64,000 nt of DNA from Bifidobacterium breve (lineage in GTDB: Bacteria > Actinomycetota > Actinomycetes > Nanopelagicales > Nanopelagicaceae). Of this stretch, positions 9,858 to 20,015 are shown one piece after another (the stretch's first letter is position 1; each line of letters opens with the position of its first letter). Under the pieces are notes generated by a model, which made no database searches, was not told where the DNA came from, and worked only from the letters and a program-made list of their open reading frames with translations. The position numbers and the translations under genes are program-made. The DNA lies in assembly GCA_945860245.1 (NCBI GenBank), contig CAMAPO010000002.1, forward strand, positions 62,001-126,000, read 5' to 3'.

Positions 9858-10703
9858 ATGATTGATCTGCACACACATACGACTGCAAGTGACGGGACCG
9901 ATACTCCGGCGGAATTAATAAATAAAGCCCTTTCTGCTGGAATCAATACTCTGGCAATCACCGATCACGACAGCACATCTGGTTGGAGCCAAGCGATATC
10001 TGCCTTACGACCACCTATGTCACTGGTATTAGGCGCTGAAATCTCTACTCTCACCAAAGAAGGCATTAGCGTTCATATCTTGGGGTTACTTTTTGATGGA
10101 GATGATCGAGATCTGCAAGCAATGTTGGCAGATGCACGAGATACCCGTATCCCACGAATGCGGAAAATGATTGAACTCTTAGCAGCTGATGGCATTGCTA
10201 TCACTATGGAAGATGTAATAGCCGCGACTCCACCCGGTGCAACTATCGGACGCCCACATTTGGCAGATGCTTTAGTAAAAAATAAAATTATCACTTCACG
10301 TGATGAAGCATTTGTAGATTTACTTCACAATGGCTCTAAATACTATGTAACTCACGCCGCCCCTACGCCAGAAGACGCAATTTCTAAGATAAGGAAGGCA
10401 GGCGGAGTTGCAGTGATCGCCCACCCATTTGCATCGCGGCGGGGAGAAATTATTTCCGTGGCGACCTTTTCCTCTCTTGTAGCAGCAGGATTAAATGGAA
10501 TTGAGGTAAATCACCGGGATCATTCGCAGATTGAGCGTGAGCAGTTAAGTCAAATTGCTGATGAGTTAGCTTTAGTAAAAACTGGGTCGAGTGATTACCA
10601 CGGAAACGGTAAACTCAATGCGCTAGGAGAAAATCTCACAGATCCCGCACAATGGGAGCGCCTGGAATCTCAAGCTAATGCACGAAGGGTGGTAAGAAAA
10701 TGA
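9858..10703 (+). CDS. PHP domain metal-dependent phosphoesterase
   Basis: MIDLHTHTTASDGTDTPAELI, ITDHDSTSGW, VIAHPFA, GSSDYHG motifs. Confidence 0.93.
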   Translation: MIDLHTHTTASDGTDTPAELINKALSAGINTLAITDHDSTSGWSQAISALRPPMSLVLGAEISTLTKEGISVHILGLLFDGDDRDLQAMLADARDTRIPRMRKMIELLAADGIAITMEDVIAATPPGATIGRPHLADALVKNKIITSRDEAFVDLLHNGSKYYVTHAAPTPEDAISKIRKAGGVAVIAHPFASRRGEIISVATFSSLVAAGLNGIEVNHRDHSQIEREQLSQIADELALVKTGSSDYHGNGKLNALGENLTDPAQWERLESQANARRVVRK

Positions 10704-11314
10704 GCACAATTGAAGTAAGCACCCTTACATTTTCGATCCAAGCATTCGTAACGCTGCTAGTCATTCTCGATCCTCCAGGTGCGACTCCAATTTTTCTTGG
10801 ATTAGTTGCCGACAAGTCAAAGAGAGAGCGCGTTCAACTGGCTTGGCAAGCAGCTTTGGTATCACTTGTTGTGATTGCATTCTTCTCACTCTTTGGAAGA
10901 TTCATTTTGGAATATATGAATGTTTCGATTGAAGCGTTGCAAGCAGCTGGCGGCTTATTACTTCTCTATGTATCCCTGGAACTCTTGACTGGGCGAGATA
11001 TGGGCGGCGAAGATGGGAAAAATAAGAATATTGCCTTAGTTCCACTAGGTACACCATTGTTGGCTGGCCCAGGCGCGATTGTCGCAACAATGATTTTCGT
11101 GCAACAGATAAAGACTCCGGCACAAAGTTTTGGCTTAATTGCTGCAGTTGTTGGCGTTCATATAGTTATTGCAATTTCACTGATGGCCTCAACAACTATC
11201 TTGGGAATCATAAAAGATGCAGGTGTCACTCTCTTAGCGCGAATTGCTGGATTACTCTTGGCGGCAATTGCGGTACAAATGTTGGTTGATGCGATCAAAG
11301 CGTTCACTGCGTAG
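10700..11314 (+). CDS. MarC family integral membrane protein
   Basis: LLVILDPPGATPIFLGLV, PLLAGPGAIVATM motifs. Confidence 0.9.
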   Translation: MSTIEVSTLTFSIQAFVTLLVILDPPGATPIFLGLVADKSKRERVQLAWQAALVSLVVIAFFSLFGRFILEYMNVSIEALQAAGGLLLLYVSLELLTGRDMGGEDGKNKNIALVPLGTPLLAGPGAIVATMIFVQQIKTPAQSFGLIAAVVGVHIVIAISLMASTTILGIIKDAGVTLLARIAGLLLAAIAVQMLVDAIKAFTA

Positions 11315-11327
11315 TAAGAGATTTCAA

Positions 11328-12140
11328 ATGGATATTCTTTCTACATCAGTTGATCCGCGCGGGCTGTTCGCACCAAAGACAGTAACTTGGCGGATTCATT
11401 CTGATCCAGCAATGGCTGTAGGCGGGATTCGCGCCCTTTTGCAACAAGCCCTACACCCCGATGCGATGGACGGAGTAGCAAAGAACTCTAATTTCCGTGA
11501 AGATGCGTGGGGTAGGTTGCAGCGCACTGGTGATTACGTCTCAACAATTACATTTGGCAGCGCTGACGAAGCTTTTGCTTTGGCAGCGCGTGTTAGAAAG
11601 ATTCATACCTCACTAGGACTTGATGACCCGCACCTGCTGCTTTGGGTACATATGTCGATGGTCGATTCATTTTTAGATGTAGCAATCCGCTCAGGAATGG
11701 TGATGGGCGAAGGCGAGGCCGATCAATATGTCTCGGAAATGGTTCTCTTTGCTCAACTCGTGGGAGTAGATGCCGAAGTTGTTCCCTCGACAGTCAGCGA
11801 AATGCAGAGATACTTTTCCAAGATCTCTCCAGAGCTTTGTGCATCTGATGATGCCAAGCGAGCCGCGCTCTTCTTAACTATTCCGCCACTTCCGACTGCA
11901 GTTCGCTTTGCAACTCCTGCGGCACCTGCATGGGCATCCCTTGCGCTAGTTGCAGCTAGTTCTCTACCTGCATGGGCGCGCTCACTTTATGGAACACCAC
12001 AGCTTCCAGGACAGAATTTTGCAACAGATTTTTCAATGAAAGCGATTAGAAAAACGATTGGCGTAATACCTGATGCAATTCTTGCGCCACCGATTTTTAA
12101 AGCAGCGCTGCAACGCTGGGATTTGGTAAAAGCTAAATGA
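11328..12140 (+). CDS. DUF2236 / oxygenase MpaB family protein
   Basis: ATG at 11328; ALLQQALHPDAMDGVAKNS...DPHLLLWVHMSMVDSFL typical of DUF2236 (latex-clearing/MpaB-like). Confidence 0.85.
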   Translation: MDILSTSVDPRGLFAPKTVTWRIHSDPAMAVGGIRALLQQALHPDAMDGVAKNSNFREDAWGRLQRTGDYVSTITFGSADEAFALAARVRKIHTSLGLDDPHLLLWVHMSMVDSFLDVAIRSGMVMGEGEADQYVSEMVLFAQLVGVDAEVVPSTVSEMQRYFSKISPELCASDDAKRAALFLTIPPLPTAVRFATPAAPAWASLALVAASSLPAWARSLYGTPQLPGQNFATDFSMKAIRKTIGVIPDAILAPPIFKAALQRWDLVKAK

Positions 12141-12802
12141 AGATTATTGCTATAGCAAGTCCAGCTGGGGGAGTAGGGAAAACAACTTTAGCCCATGCAA
12201 TCTCAGTAGCGGCGGCAGAATTTGGGAAGAAAACGCTTCTGATTGATTTAGATCCAGCGGGTGCGCTTACATTTCGCTTGGGTTTTGAAAATCCGCGATT
12301 GACCATCACTGATTACTTAACTGGTACATCACTGAGTGGCGAGCAGTTGAATCTGACCGCCGAAAGGTTTGCATTTATCGCCGCTGATTCGCGCTTAACC
12401 ACTAATTTAAGCGAGGATGCACTTTCCATATTTTTAAATAGCCTTTCCGAGCCTTTTGATCTAGTCGTACTAGATGTTGCTCCATCGCTAACTCAATCTC
12501 TAAAAATGGCACTTTTAGTGGCTGATCACATATTTACTCCGGTAGATGTTTCGTTACATTCGTTGCGCGCTCTGCTCCAATTACGTGCCATCACCGACGC
12601 CCAGGTAACTGCCATTGCGACAGGTGAAGTAAGTGGCAAGGAATTTGCACCCGTTCTGGATGTCTCATTGGTTCGCTCAAGTGAGATAGATGGATTTAGC
12701 AAAGGAACAGTGTCGGTACTAACTGCAGATAAGGATGGAGAAGTTGCCGAGAGTTATAGAAGCGCTACGTACTCTATTTTGGAGTTATTGGGGCTGGAGT
12801 AA
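12137..12802 (+). CDS. ParA/MinD-like P-loop ATPase
   Basis: ASPAGGVGKTTLAHAIS deviant Walker A, DLDPAG; 4-bp overlap with upstream gene. Confidence 0.88.
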   Translation: MKIIAIASPAGGVGKTTLAHAISVAAAEFGKKTLLIDLDPAGALTFRLGFENPRLTITDYLTGTSLSGEQLNLTAERFAFIAADSRLTTNLSEDALSIFLNSLSEPFDLVVLDVAPSLTQSLKMALLVADHIFTPVDVSLHSLRALLQLRAITDAQVTAIATGEVSGKEFAPVLDVSLVRSSEIDGFSKGTVSVLTADKDGEVAESYRSATYSILELLGLE

Positions 12803-12809
12803 GCAGCGG

Positions 12810-14138
12810 CTAAGAAGAGAACTTTTTGGTACGAGTTCGATTGCGCGCAGTGCGCTCATCGGCAGGTTTACTTGCTCTTACAATAGGCTCAGTTTTTTCT
12901 AACTTAGCAGCAGGTTTTTGCTTAGTGATGCGCCCAATTGAACCGGCTGGAATATTTAAAGTTTCATAGAGATGTTCAGAAGATGAGTAAGTCTCTTCTG
13001 GTTCGCCTAGACCTAGAACGAGTGCGGTATCGATCATCTTCCAACGAGCTAAATCATCCCAATCTACAAAAGTGACCGAAATTCCATCAGCGCCGGCGCG
13101 CGCTGTGCGACCGATACGGTGAACATAAGTTTTTTCATCTTCAGGACATTGATAGTTAATAACGTGAGTAATCCCGTCGATATCGATACCGCGCGCAGCA
13201 ACATCGGTTGCGACCAGAACATCAGATTTGCCAGCTTTGAAATCATTGAGCGCTTTTTCGCGTGCACTCTGTCCCAGATCACCGTGGATAGAGGCTGCTC
13301 GGAATCCGCGCTCTAAGAGATCATCTGAAGTCTTCTGACAGGTACGTTTAGTGCGACAGAAGACAATTGTTGGACCTCGTCCTTCTGCTTGCAAAATACG
13401 AGCCAACATTTCAATTTTATCTAGCGCGTGTGCGCGAAGAACGTGTTGTTTAATCCTAGATACGACTGCACCTTCATCTTCATTATCTTGAGTTCTAATG
13501 TGAATCGGTTGATTCATAAAGCGACGAGCTAAAGCGATGATATCTCCAGGCATAGTTGCCGAAAAGAGCATGGTTTGGGCGCGGTTAGGTGTACTTGTAA
13601 AGATTTTTTCTACATCAGGTAAAAAACCAAGATCGAGCATCTCATCTGCTTCATCTAAAACAACGCGTGATACCTCTTTTAATTTCAATTGACCTTGACG
13701 ATATAAATCTAATAAACGCCCAGGAGTTCCAACGACAATTTCAACTCCACTGGCAAGTGCTTCAATTTGTGGCTCAAATGCCCGGCCGCCATAGACAGCT
13801 AAGGTGCGAATGCCGCGATTACCGGTTAATTCATCAATATCTTTGGTTACTTGTACGCAGAGTTCGCGGGTTGGTACAACAACTAATACCTGAGGTAAGC
13901 CTTTCGCGGCAAGTTCTGACCACTCCGAATCTAGTGGAGCAATTACGCGCTCAATAAGTGGAATACCAAAGGCGAGGGTCTTACCCGTACCGGTCTTTGC
14001 TTGACCAATTACATCTCCATCACCTAACGCAATAGGTAGAACCATCTCTTGAATTGGGAAGGGGGAGATAAAACCATGTTCTGCCAGCGCCACTTGTGTT
14101 TCCGGGCGAAGTGGAAGATCTGCGAAAGTGATTGACAC
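12810..14138 (-). CDS. DEAD/DEAH-box RNA helicase (RhlE-like)
   Basis: Q-motif FPIQ, AKTGTGKT, PTRELC, DEAD, SAT, HRIGRTAR; likely GTG start at 14138 just after DUF3107. Confidence 0.92.
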   Translation of the reverse strand: MSITFADLPLRPETQVALAEHGFISPFPIQEMVLPIALGDGDVIGQAKTGTGKTLAFGIPLIERVIAPLDSEWSELAAKGLPQVLVVVPTRELCVQVTKDIDELTGNRGIRTLAVYGGRAFEPQIEALASGVEIVVGTPGRLLDLYRQGQLKLKEVSRVVLDEADEMLDLGFLPDVEKIFTSTPNRAQTMLFSATMPGDIIALARRFMNQPIHIRTQDNEDEGAVVSRIKQHVLRAHALDKIEMLARILQAEGRGPTIVFCRTKRTCQKTSDDLLERGFRAASIHGDLGQSAREKALNDFKAGKSDVLVATDVAARGIDIDGITHVINYQCPEDEKTYVHRIGRTARAGADGISVTFVDWDDLARWKMIDTALVLGLGEPEETYSSSEHLYETLNIPAGSIGRITKQKPAAKLEKTEPIVRASKPADERTARNRTRTKKFSS

Positions 14139-14139
14139 C

Positions 14140-14397
14140 TTAAAGTGCGCCGAAACCAACGCGGCGGTCAGCGGCGACACCAATGTCGACGAAGCCGATC
14201 TTCTCTGCCGCAACAACAATTTCGTGGCCACGTATATCTTGCAAGGCAAGTGTGGTCTTAGCAGCGATTGCAGAAGTTACCGCAGATTTCACATCGGCCA
14301 CCGATGAATTGGTTTCAAAGGCAAGCTCGCCAGAGATATTGGTTATTGCGATGCGGACGTGGGTACTTTGTGCGGCATCAGATTTCTTTGTACTCAT
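14140..14397 (-). CDS. DUF3107 protein (TB9.4-like)
   Basis: VRIAITNISGELAFETNSSVADVKSAV...LQDIRGHEIVVAAEKIGFVDIG...RRVGFGAL; same neighbourhood as Mtb Rv3208A. Confidence 0.88.
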   Translation of the reverse strand: MSTKKSDAAQSTHVRIAITNISGELAFETNSSVADVKSAVTSAIAAKTTLALQDIRGHEIVVAAEKIGFVDIGVAADRRVGFGAL

Positions 14398-14461
14398 ATT
14401 CCTATCCTATCGGCAAAAGACGCCGGTGGATTCTCGAAATTAACGCCTAGAAAAGTTAAAG

Positions 14462-15091
14462 TTATTGATTTCCTGAAAGTGGGAAGCCAGATATACCTCT
14501 CCACATTAAGTTTTCAACTAACTCAACGGCCTGTTGGCGGGTTAGTTTGCTATCACGATCTAGCCAATGGCGAGCCGTTACTTGCGTGTACCCAATAAGT
14601 CCAACGCCGAGCAACATGGCAACTTCTTTAGGCAATCCTGTGTCGTTGGAAATAATCGCGCTCACCGCTGCGGCACAGTCGTATGTCATACGATTTAGCC
14701 TTTCACGAACTTGTGGCTCGACGTTCATATCGCTCTCAAAAAGTAAGCGGAACGCTTCGCCTTCATTCTCAATAAAAGTAAAGTATGCAACCACCGTTGC
14801 GTGCACGCGCATTGAGTTATCTGGCGTTGAAGAAATCGCTTTCTGTAATTCGAATACCAGCGAATCGATGTGTAAATCCAAAACCGCTAGGTATAGATCT
14901 AGCTTGGATGGAAAATGTTGGTAGAGAACAGGTTTGCTTACATTTGCTCGATCTGCAATTTCATCCATCGCCGCTGAGTGGTAACCAGCTGCAGTAAAGA
15001 CTTCAAGGGCTGCGCTTAGTAAAATCGCACGGCGCTCATCACGCGGTAAACGCGCCTTATCACCTTTGGCGTTGGTATCTACGGTAGTCAT
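14462..15091 (-). CDS. TetR/AcrR family regulator
   Basis: N-terminal HTH RRAILLSAALEVFTAAGYHSAAMDEIADRANVSKPVLYQHFPSKLDLY. Confidence 0.93.
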   Translation of the reverse strand: MTTVDTNAKGDKARLPRDERRAILLSAALEVFTAAGYHSAAMDEIADRANVSKPVLYQHFPSKLDLYLAVLDLHIDSLVFELQKAISSTPDNSMRVHATVVAYFTFIENEGEAFRLLFESDMNVEPQVRERLNRMTYDCAAAVSAIISNDTGLPKEVAMLLGVGLIGYTQVTARHWLDRDSKLTRQQAVELVENLMWRGISGFPLSGNQ

Positions 15092-15211
15092 TTCGCATAT
15101 CGTAGAGGTATTACTCGCAATAATGAAAGATTAATTGCAGATGAGAACCATTTGCAGCCTAAGTAAATTATCAAATTGGCGCACATTCGATGGCTACGGC
15201 AGAATAGCGCC

Positions 15212-16408
15212 ATGACAAGTTCACCCATTAAACCGCCAGCGCTAGTCTCACCTGGACCTGCGCTGACAGTCGATGAGGTCCGTCGCTATAGCCGCCATTT
15301 GATTATTCCTGATGTGGCTATGGCAGGTCAGCAGCGCTTGATGAATGCAAAAGTTTTATGTGTAGGGGCAGGTGGATTAGGTTCTCCTGCATTGATGTAT
15401 CTGGCAGCAGCCGGTGTCGGAACAATTGGTATCGTCGAATTTGATACTGTCGATGAATCTAATTTACAGCGTCAGATTATTCACGGACAGAGTGATATTG
15501 GGAAAAGTAAAGCGGAATCTGCCAAAGCAAAAATTTTGGAGATAAATCCTTTTGTAAAGGTTGCTACTCATGAAGTTCGCCTTTATAATTCAAATGTTAA
15601 GGAAATCTTTTCGCAATATGACATCATCGTTGACGGAACTGATAATTTCGCTACTCGCTATTTGGTAAACGATGCTTGTGTATTGCTAAAGAAGCCTTAT
15701 GTCTGGGGATCTATCTACCGCTTTGATGGACAAGCCAGCGTTTTCTGGGCTGAATATGGACCTTGCTATCGCTGTCTCTATCCTGAACCTCCACCTCCAG
15801 GAATGGTTCCAAGTTGTGCAGAAGGTGGCGTTCTTGGAGTTCTCTGCGCCACTATCGGTTCAATTCAAACTACAGAGGCAATAAAAGTTATTACTGGTGT
15901 TGGTGACCCAATGATTGGTTCATTAATGATTTACGATGCTTTGGAAATGTCTTTTAGAAAGATCAAAATTCGAAAAGATCCTAACTGTCCGCTCTGTGGC
16001 GATAATCCAACCCAAACAGATTTACTTCCAGATTATGATGCCTTTTGTGGAGTTCTCTCTGATGCTGCTGAAGTTGCAGTGAAAGATTCAACAATCTCAG
16101 TCACCGAACTTGCCAGCAAAATTGCTGCCGATGAAGGCTTCTATCTTGTTGATGTTCGTGAGCCAAGTGAATTCGAAATTGTTCGCATACCTGGATCTCA
16201 TCTGATCCCAAAACAAGGTTTCCTAGATGGAACCGTACTGGCAACTTTGCCACAAGATAAGCCAATTATTTTGCATTGCAAGAGCGGGGTTCGTTCCGCA
16301 GAGTGTTTAGCAATTCTTAAGGGAGCTGGATTTGCTGATGCAACTCACGTTGCTGGTGGAGTTATAGCTTGGGCAAAACAAATAGATAAGTCGTTACCGG
16401 TTTATTGA
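15212..16408 (+). CDS. moeZ: Adenylyltransferase/sulfurtransferase MoeZ (ThiF/MoeB + rhodanese)
   Basis: RYSRHLIIPDVAMAGQQRL, GAGGLGSP, CxxC pairs (CRCLYPEPPPPGMVPSC; CPLCG), rhodanese active site HCKSGVRS; ATG at 15212. Confidence 0.94.
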   Translation: MTSSPIKPPALVSPGPALTVDEVRRYSRHLIIPDVAMAGQQRLMNAKVLCVGAGGLGSPALMYLAAAGVGTIGIVEFDTVDESNLQRQIIHGQSDIGKSKAESAKAKILEINPFVKVATHEVRLYNSNVKEIFSQYDIIVDGTDNFATRYLVNDACVLLKKPYVWGSIYRFDGQASVFWAEYGPCYRCLYPEPPPPGMVPSCAEGGVLGVLCATIGSIQTTEAIKVITGVGDPMIGSLMIYDALEMSFRKIKIRKDPNCPLCGDNPTQTDLLPDYDAFCGVLSDAAEVAVKDSTISVTELASKIAADEGFYLVDVREPSEFEIVRIPGSHLIPKQGFLDGTVLATLPQDKPIILHCKSGVRSAECLAILKGAGFADATHVAGGVIAWAKQIDKSLPVY

Positions 16409-17274
16409 TGCGTGATTCTTACAACGGTTACCGTGCTCTTCTGGTGCACGCTCACCCGGATGATGAGACTATTAATAACGGCGCGACAATGGCACTTTAC
16501 GCCGCCATGGGTGCGCAAGTAACGCTAATTACCTGCACTCGTGGTGAAGAGGGAGAGATTCTTACTTCTGAGTTAACTCATCTTGCCAGCTCTGCAACCG
16601 ACGCATTAGGCGAACACCGTGAAACTGAACTCGCCAATGCGATGAAGGCCTTGGGAATTACCGATTTTCGTTTCTTGGCACAAGGCGAGGGTAAATATCG
16701 CGATAGCGGAATGATGGGAACTGAAGTAAATAATCGGGCTGATGTTTTTTGGCAGGCCGATTTAGAAGAAGCCGCTGATTATCTAGTAAAAATAATTGAA
16801 GAAATTAAGCCACATATTCTGATTACCTATGATGAAATCGGGGGATATGGACACCCAGATCACATCCAAGCCCATCGAGTTGCGATGCGGGCGAGCGAAA
16901 AATCTATTTGGCAGATTCAGAAAATTTATTGGAACACCATGCCTAAATCTGTGCTAGCCGAGAGTATGGCAAAGATGAAAGAGCTGGGATCTGATTTCTT
17001 CGGTGCAGAAAACGTTGATGATCTACCTTTTGCTAAAGATGATTCTTTTGTTACAACTCTTATTGATGGAAACTCTTATGTAGAAGCTAAGATGGCGGCG
17101 ATGAAGGCACATCACACACAGATTTCATTAGATGGGCCATTCTTTGCACTCTCAGATAATTTGGGGCTACAAGTTTGGGGTAATGAGTACTACACCTTAG
17201 TTAAGGGAGGAAAGTGCGGACCATTTGATGCAAATGGGCGCGAATCCGATTTATTTTCAGGCGTCAATCTCTAA
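16408..17274 (+). CDS. mshB: N-acetyl-1-D-myo-inositol-2-amino-2-deoxy-alpha-D-glucopyranoside deacetylase (mycothiol biosynthesis)
   Basis: LLVHAHPDDETINNGATMALYAAMGAQVTLITCTRGEEGEI ... YDEIGGYGHPDHIQAH close to MshB. Confidence 0.9.
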   Translation: MRDSYNGYRALLVHAHPDDETINNGATMALYAAMGAQVTLITCTRGEEGEILTSELTHLASSATDALGEHRETELANAMKALGITDFRFLAQGEGKYRDSGMMGTEVNNRADVFWQADLEEAADYLVKIIEEIKPHILITYDEIGGYGHPDHIQAHRVAMRASEKSIWQIQKIYWNTMPKSVLAESMAKMKELGSDFFGAENVDDLPFAKDDSFVTTLIDGNSYVEAKMAAMKAHHTQISLDGPFFALSDNLGLQVWGNEYYTLVKGGKCGPFDANGRESDLFSGVNL

Positions 17275-17589
17275 ATGAAATTTCTAGTTGCTCTTGCAGT
17301 TGGAGTTGCTACCGGAGTCGCTGCAGTGTTTCTTCACCACTTTGCTCCTCCTTTTGGTATTGCAATTGCAATTACTGGAACTTTTGCCGCAATCTGGTCA
17401 GTGGGACGTTTCTTCGGAAAACGGATATTTAAGTTGATTGCTGCTATTTCGTGGTTAGCAATCTTTTGGCGAGGTGCATCCTTGGGAGTCGGAAATGAGA
17501 TCTTTATTCAGGGTGACAGAATAGGAAATATCTTCTTACTAACTTCAGTTATCGCCTTATTCGTGGCAATCGCTCTGCCTGCAAATTAA
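17275..17589 (+). CDS. Hypothetical membrane protein (104 aa)
   Basis: ORF abutting mshB (TAA|ATG), 3-4 hydrophobic segments. Confidence 0.65.
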   Translation: MKFLVALAVGVATGVAAVFLHHFAPPFGIAIAITGTFAAIWSVGRFFGKRIFKLIAAISWLAIFWRGASLGVGNEIFIQGDRIGNIFLLTSVIALFVAIALPAN

Positions 17590-18944
17590 CTCCAACTCTG
17601 CCCATCTGGGCCATCATTTACAGCAATACCGGAATTTGACAGTAAGTCGCGCAGGCGATCGCTCTCACTCCAATTCTTATTATTCCGAGCTTGGGCACGA
17701 AGTTGTAGTAGTTCAATCTGCTCGGAGGTAAGTTCGCGAACTGCTGCGGGATGATCTAAATCTAAGCCAAGCACTGAATCTGCATAGAGAAATACTGAGC
17801 GCTTCAATTCAACCGGTACTGAGATATCCTTCTCAATCGCGCGCATTCTCAATAGAACACGGGGCGTATCGATATCTTTTGCAATCGCGCCAGCAATTTC
17901 CGAGTCCTCCAATTGATTTTGATTTTCGCCCCAAGTCGCCATGCAGGTTCGCCAGCGCTTTAAAGTTAAGTTAGCCGCTTCCAGCCCCGCCCACGTTAAA
18001 TCCATTTGTGAGCGGTAGCGATTTTCAAGTAAAGCAAGACGTAAGGCGAGCGGGTCTAACCCGCGCTCTACTAAATCTTTAACAAGAACTACATTGCCAG
18101 CGCTCTTAGACATTTTGCGGCCTTCAAATAGTAAGTGCTCACCGTGCACCCACATCTTTACCGCCTCCTGGCCAATAATTGAATTTGATTGCGCTCGTTC
18201 ATTTTCGTGGTGTGGAAACCGCAGATCTATTCCACCTACATGCAGGTCAATTCTTTTGTCCAGTAATTCAAGAGACATTGCCGTACATTCAATATGCCAA
18301 CCTGGAAAGCCTTTACCCCACGGTGAATCCCAAACCATTTCAGTGCGATTTCCGGCAGATTTCCAAAGCGCCCAATCTGCGTGAAAACGCTTGTCACCTT
18401 CATCGCTGTATTCATAACGATGTCCTGGCTTTAACGAATCCAATTTATTTCCACTGATTGCGCCATAGCTTTCAACTGACCGAGCATCAAAGTAAACCGT
18501 GCCAACTTCAGTTGCATAGGCATGTCCGCTCGCTACTAATTGAGCGATCGATTGCAGCATCAGATCAATAGTTTCACTCGCCCTTGGGTAGGAATCAGCT
18601 GGGAGGATATTAATTTTTGCTAAATCTTGATGGAATTTCTCTTCATATTTGCGGGCGATCTCAAATGGATCTTGCTTTTCTAACTTTGCCTGTTGCAGCA
18701 ATTTATCTTCATCTTGAAAATCTTCAGACATATGTCCAACATCGGTAATATTTTGAATGAAATTAACCTGGCGTCCTTCAAGTCTTAAGACGCGGACAAT
18801 TAGATCGGCAAGTAGAAAAGTTCGCAAATTACCTACGTGAGCATCTCTATATACCGTTGGACCGCAGCAGTAGATATTTACCGAACTTCCATCAACCGGA
18901 ATCACTTTTATTCCACGCGTCAAGGTGTCATAGATTGCGATCAT
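17586..18944 (-). CDS. cysS: Cysteinyl-tRNA synthetase (class I aaRS; CysS-like)
   Basis: CGPTVYRDAHVGNLRTF, WHIECTAMSLELLDKRIDLHVGGIDLRFPHHENERAQS, KMSKS, C-terminal RAQARNNKNWSESDRLRDLL..GIAVNDGPDGQSW. Confidence 0.88.
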   Translation of the reverse strand: MIAIYDTLTRGIKVIPVDGSSVNIYCCGPTVYRDAHVGNLRTFLLADLIVRVLRLEGRQVNFIQNITDVGHMSEDFQDEDKLLQQAKLEKQDPFEIARKYEEKFHQDLAKINILPADSYPRASETIDLMLQSIAQLVASGHAYATEVGTVYFDARSVESYGAISGNKLDSLKPGHRYEYSDEGDKRFHADWALWKSAGNRTEMVWDSPWGKGFPGWHIECTAMSLELLDKRIDLHVGGIDLRFPHHENERAQSNSIIGQEAVKMWVHGEHLLFEGRKMSKSAGNVVLVKDLVERGLDPLALRLALLENRYRSQMDLTWAGLEAANLTLKRWRTCMATWGENQNQLEDSEIAGAIAKDIDTPRVLLRMRAIEKDISVPVELKRSVFLYADSVLGLDLDHPAAVRELTSEQIELLQLRAQARNNKNWSESDRLRDLLSNSGIAVNDGPDGQSWS

Positions 18945-19918
18945 AATTTAACCGATTTATTAGCCAAGACGCGATACACAAACTTATGGTGTGTCCTAAA
19001 CCCCATTGATTGATAGAGCGCAAGAGCTGCACCGTTTTCATCATCTACTTGTAAAGCGACTTTGGTAGCGCCATCATCTTTTGCAGCAGCTAATAAATTA
19101 GCCATCAAAATCTTTGCCACTCCTTTACCCCGAAATGAAGGGCTAACAAATAACCTTGTGACAATTGACCAAGTACCAGCGGTTGCGATTCGCCCAATAG
19201 CAATAAGTTTCCCATCAGATTTCACTACTCCATAGCGAGCTGGATATCGCAGCATTATCTTTTCTAGCGGCTGATCTGAATTTAGCTCTAACCATAATTT
19301 CGATGGGTTATCCATCATTTCAACCACATAGCCAGGATTACTAGCGAGTTCTATTGAGCCGATATCTTTAATCAAGAAATTTGCATCTATCTTTATATTC
19401 CAGCCGACCTGCTCTAAATATCTATCCAATTCATCAAATATAGGCAAAGGAATACTAAAAGTTGGCCTTAGCTTTTTTTCGCGATAGGTACTTATTACTT
19501 CATTGACTGCGGCAGCGAGATCGACTGGAGGATCACCGATTGGGGCAGCGCCAATCGGTAGCACTGAATTAGCGCGCATACTAAATCCATCAGAGATGCG
19601 AAGTCGCCACCTTCCGTAATCGACGATTTCTTCTGCAGGCCACGTAAGATCGGAAAGTTCTTCTAACTCCATAATTCTTGCTGAAAGTGGCGCACCTTTT
19701 CCTGCTAAATCAGGGAGCGGTTTAATCTCGCGCCAAATTGCGATCTCATCTGGTGAAAAGGAGATCGACTGAGATTTAGAATTTATCAATTGCCGCTCAC
19801 TCTGCAAGATTCCGACGATATCCCGAAATCCGCCGCCTGGTTCGCGCAGTCGTATAGTGACGCGTTTGCCGATCGCCCCAAGAAGTAATGAGATGGATTC
19901 TTGGGATGCCTCGTTCAT
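18941..19918 (-). CDS. GNAT family N-acetyltransferase (cg3035/Rv0428c-like)
   Basis: N-terminal GKRVTIRLREPGGGFRDIVGILQS, C-terminal GNAT VSPSFRGKGVAKILMANLLAAAKDDGATKVALQVDDENGAALALYQSMGFRTHHKFVYR. Confidence 0.85.
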   Translation of the reverse strand: MNEASQESISLLLGAIGKRVTIRLREPGGGFRDIVGILQSERQLINSKSQSISFSPDEIAIWREIKPLPDLAGKGAPLSARIMELEELSDLTWPAEEIVDYGRWRLRISDGFSMRANSVLPIGAAPIGDPPVDLAAAVNEVISTYREKKLRPTFSIPLPIFDELDRYLEQVGWNIKIDANFLIKDIGSIELASNPGYVVEMMDNPSKLWLELNSDQPLEKIMLRYPARYGVVKSDGKLIAIGRIATAGTWSIVTRLFVSPSFRGKGVAKILMANLLAAAKDDGATKVALQVDDENGAALALYQSMGFRTHHKFVYRVLANKSVKL

Positions 19919-20015
19919 ATCGATACTTTAATCGGGCAACGACGCCCACGCATGGTTAGAATAGGACCAAAATAAGTTGTACTTTGAGAGTGCTACCAAA
20001 TCTGGAGGTTAGTTC

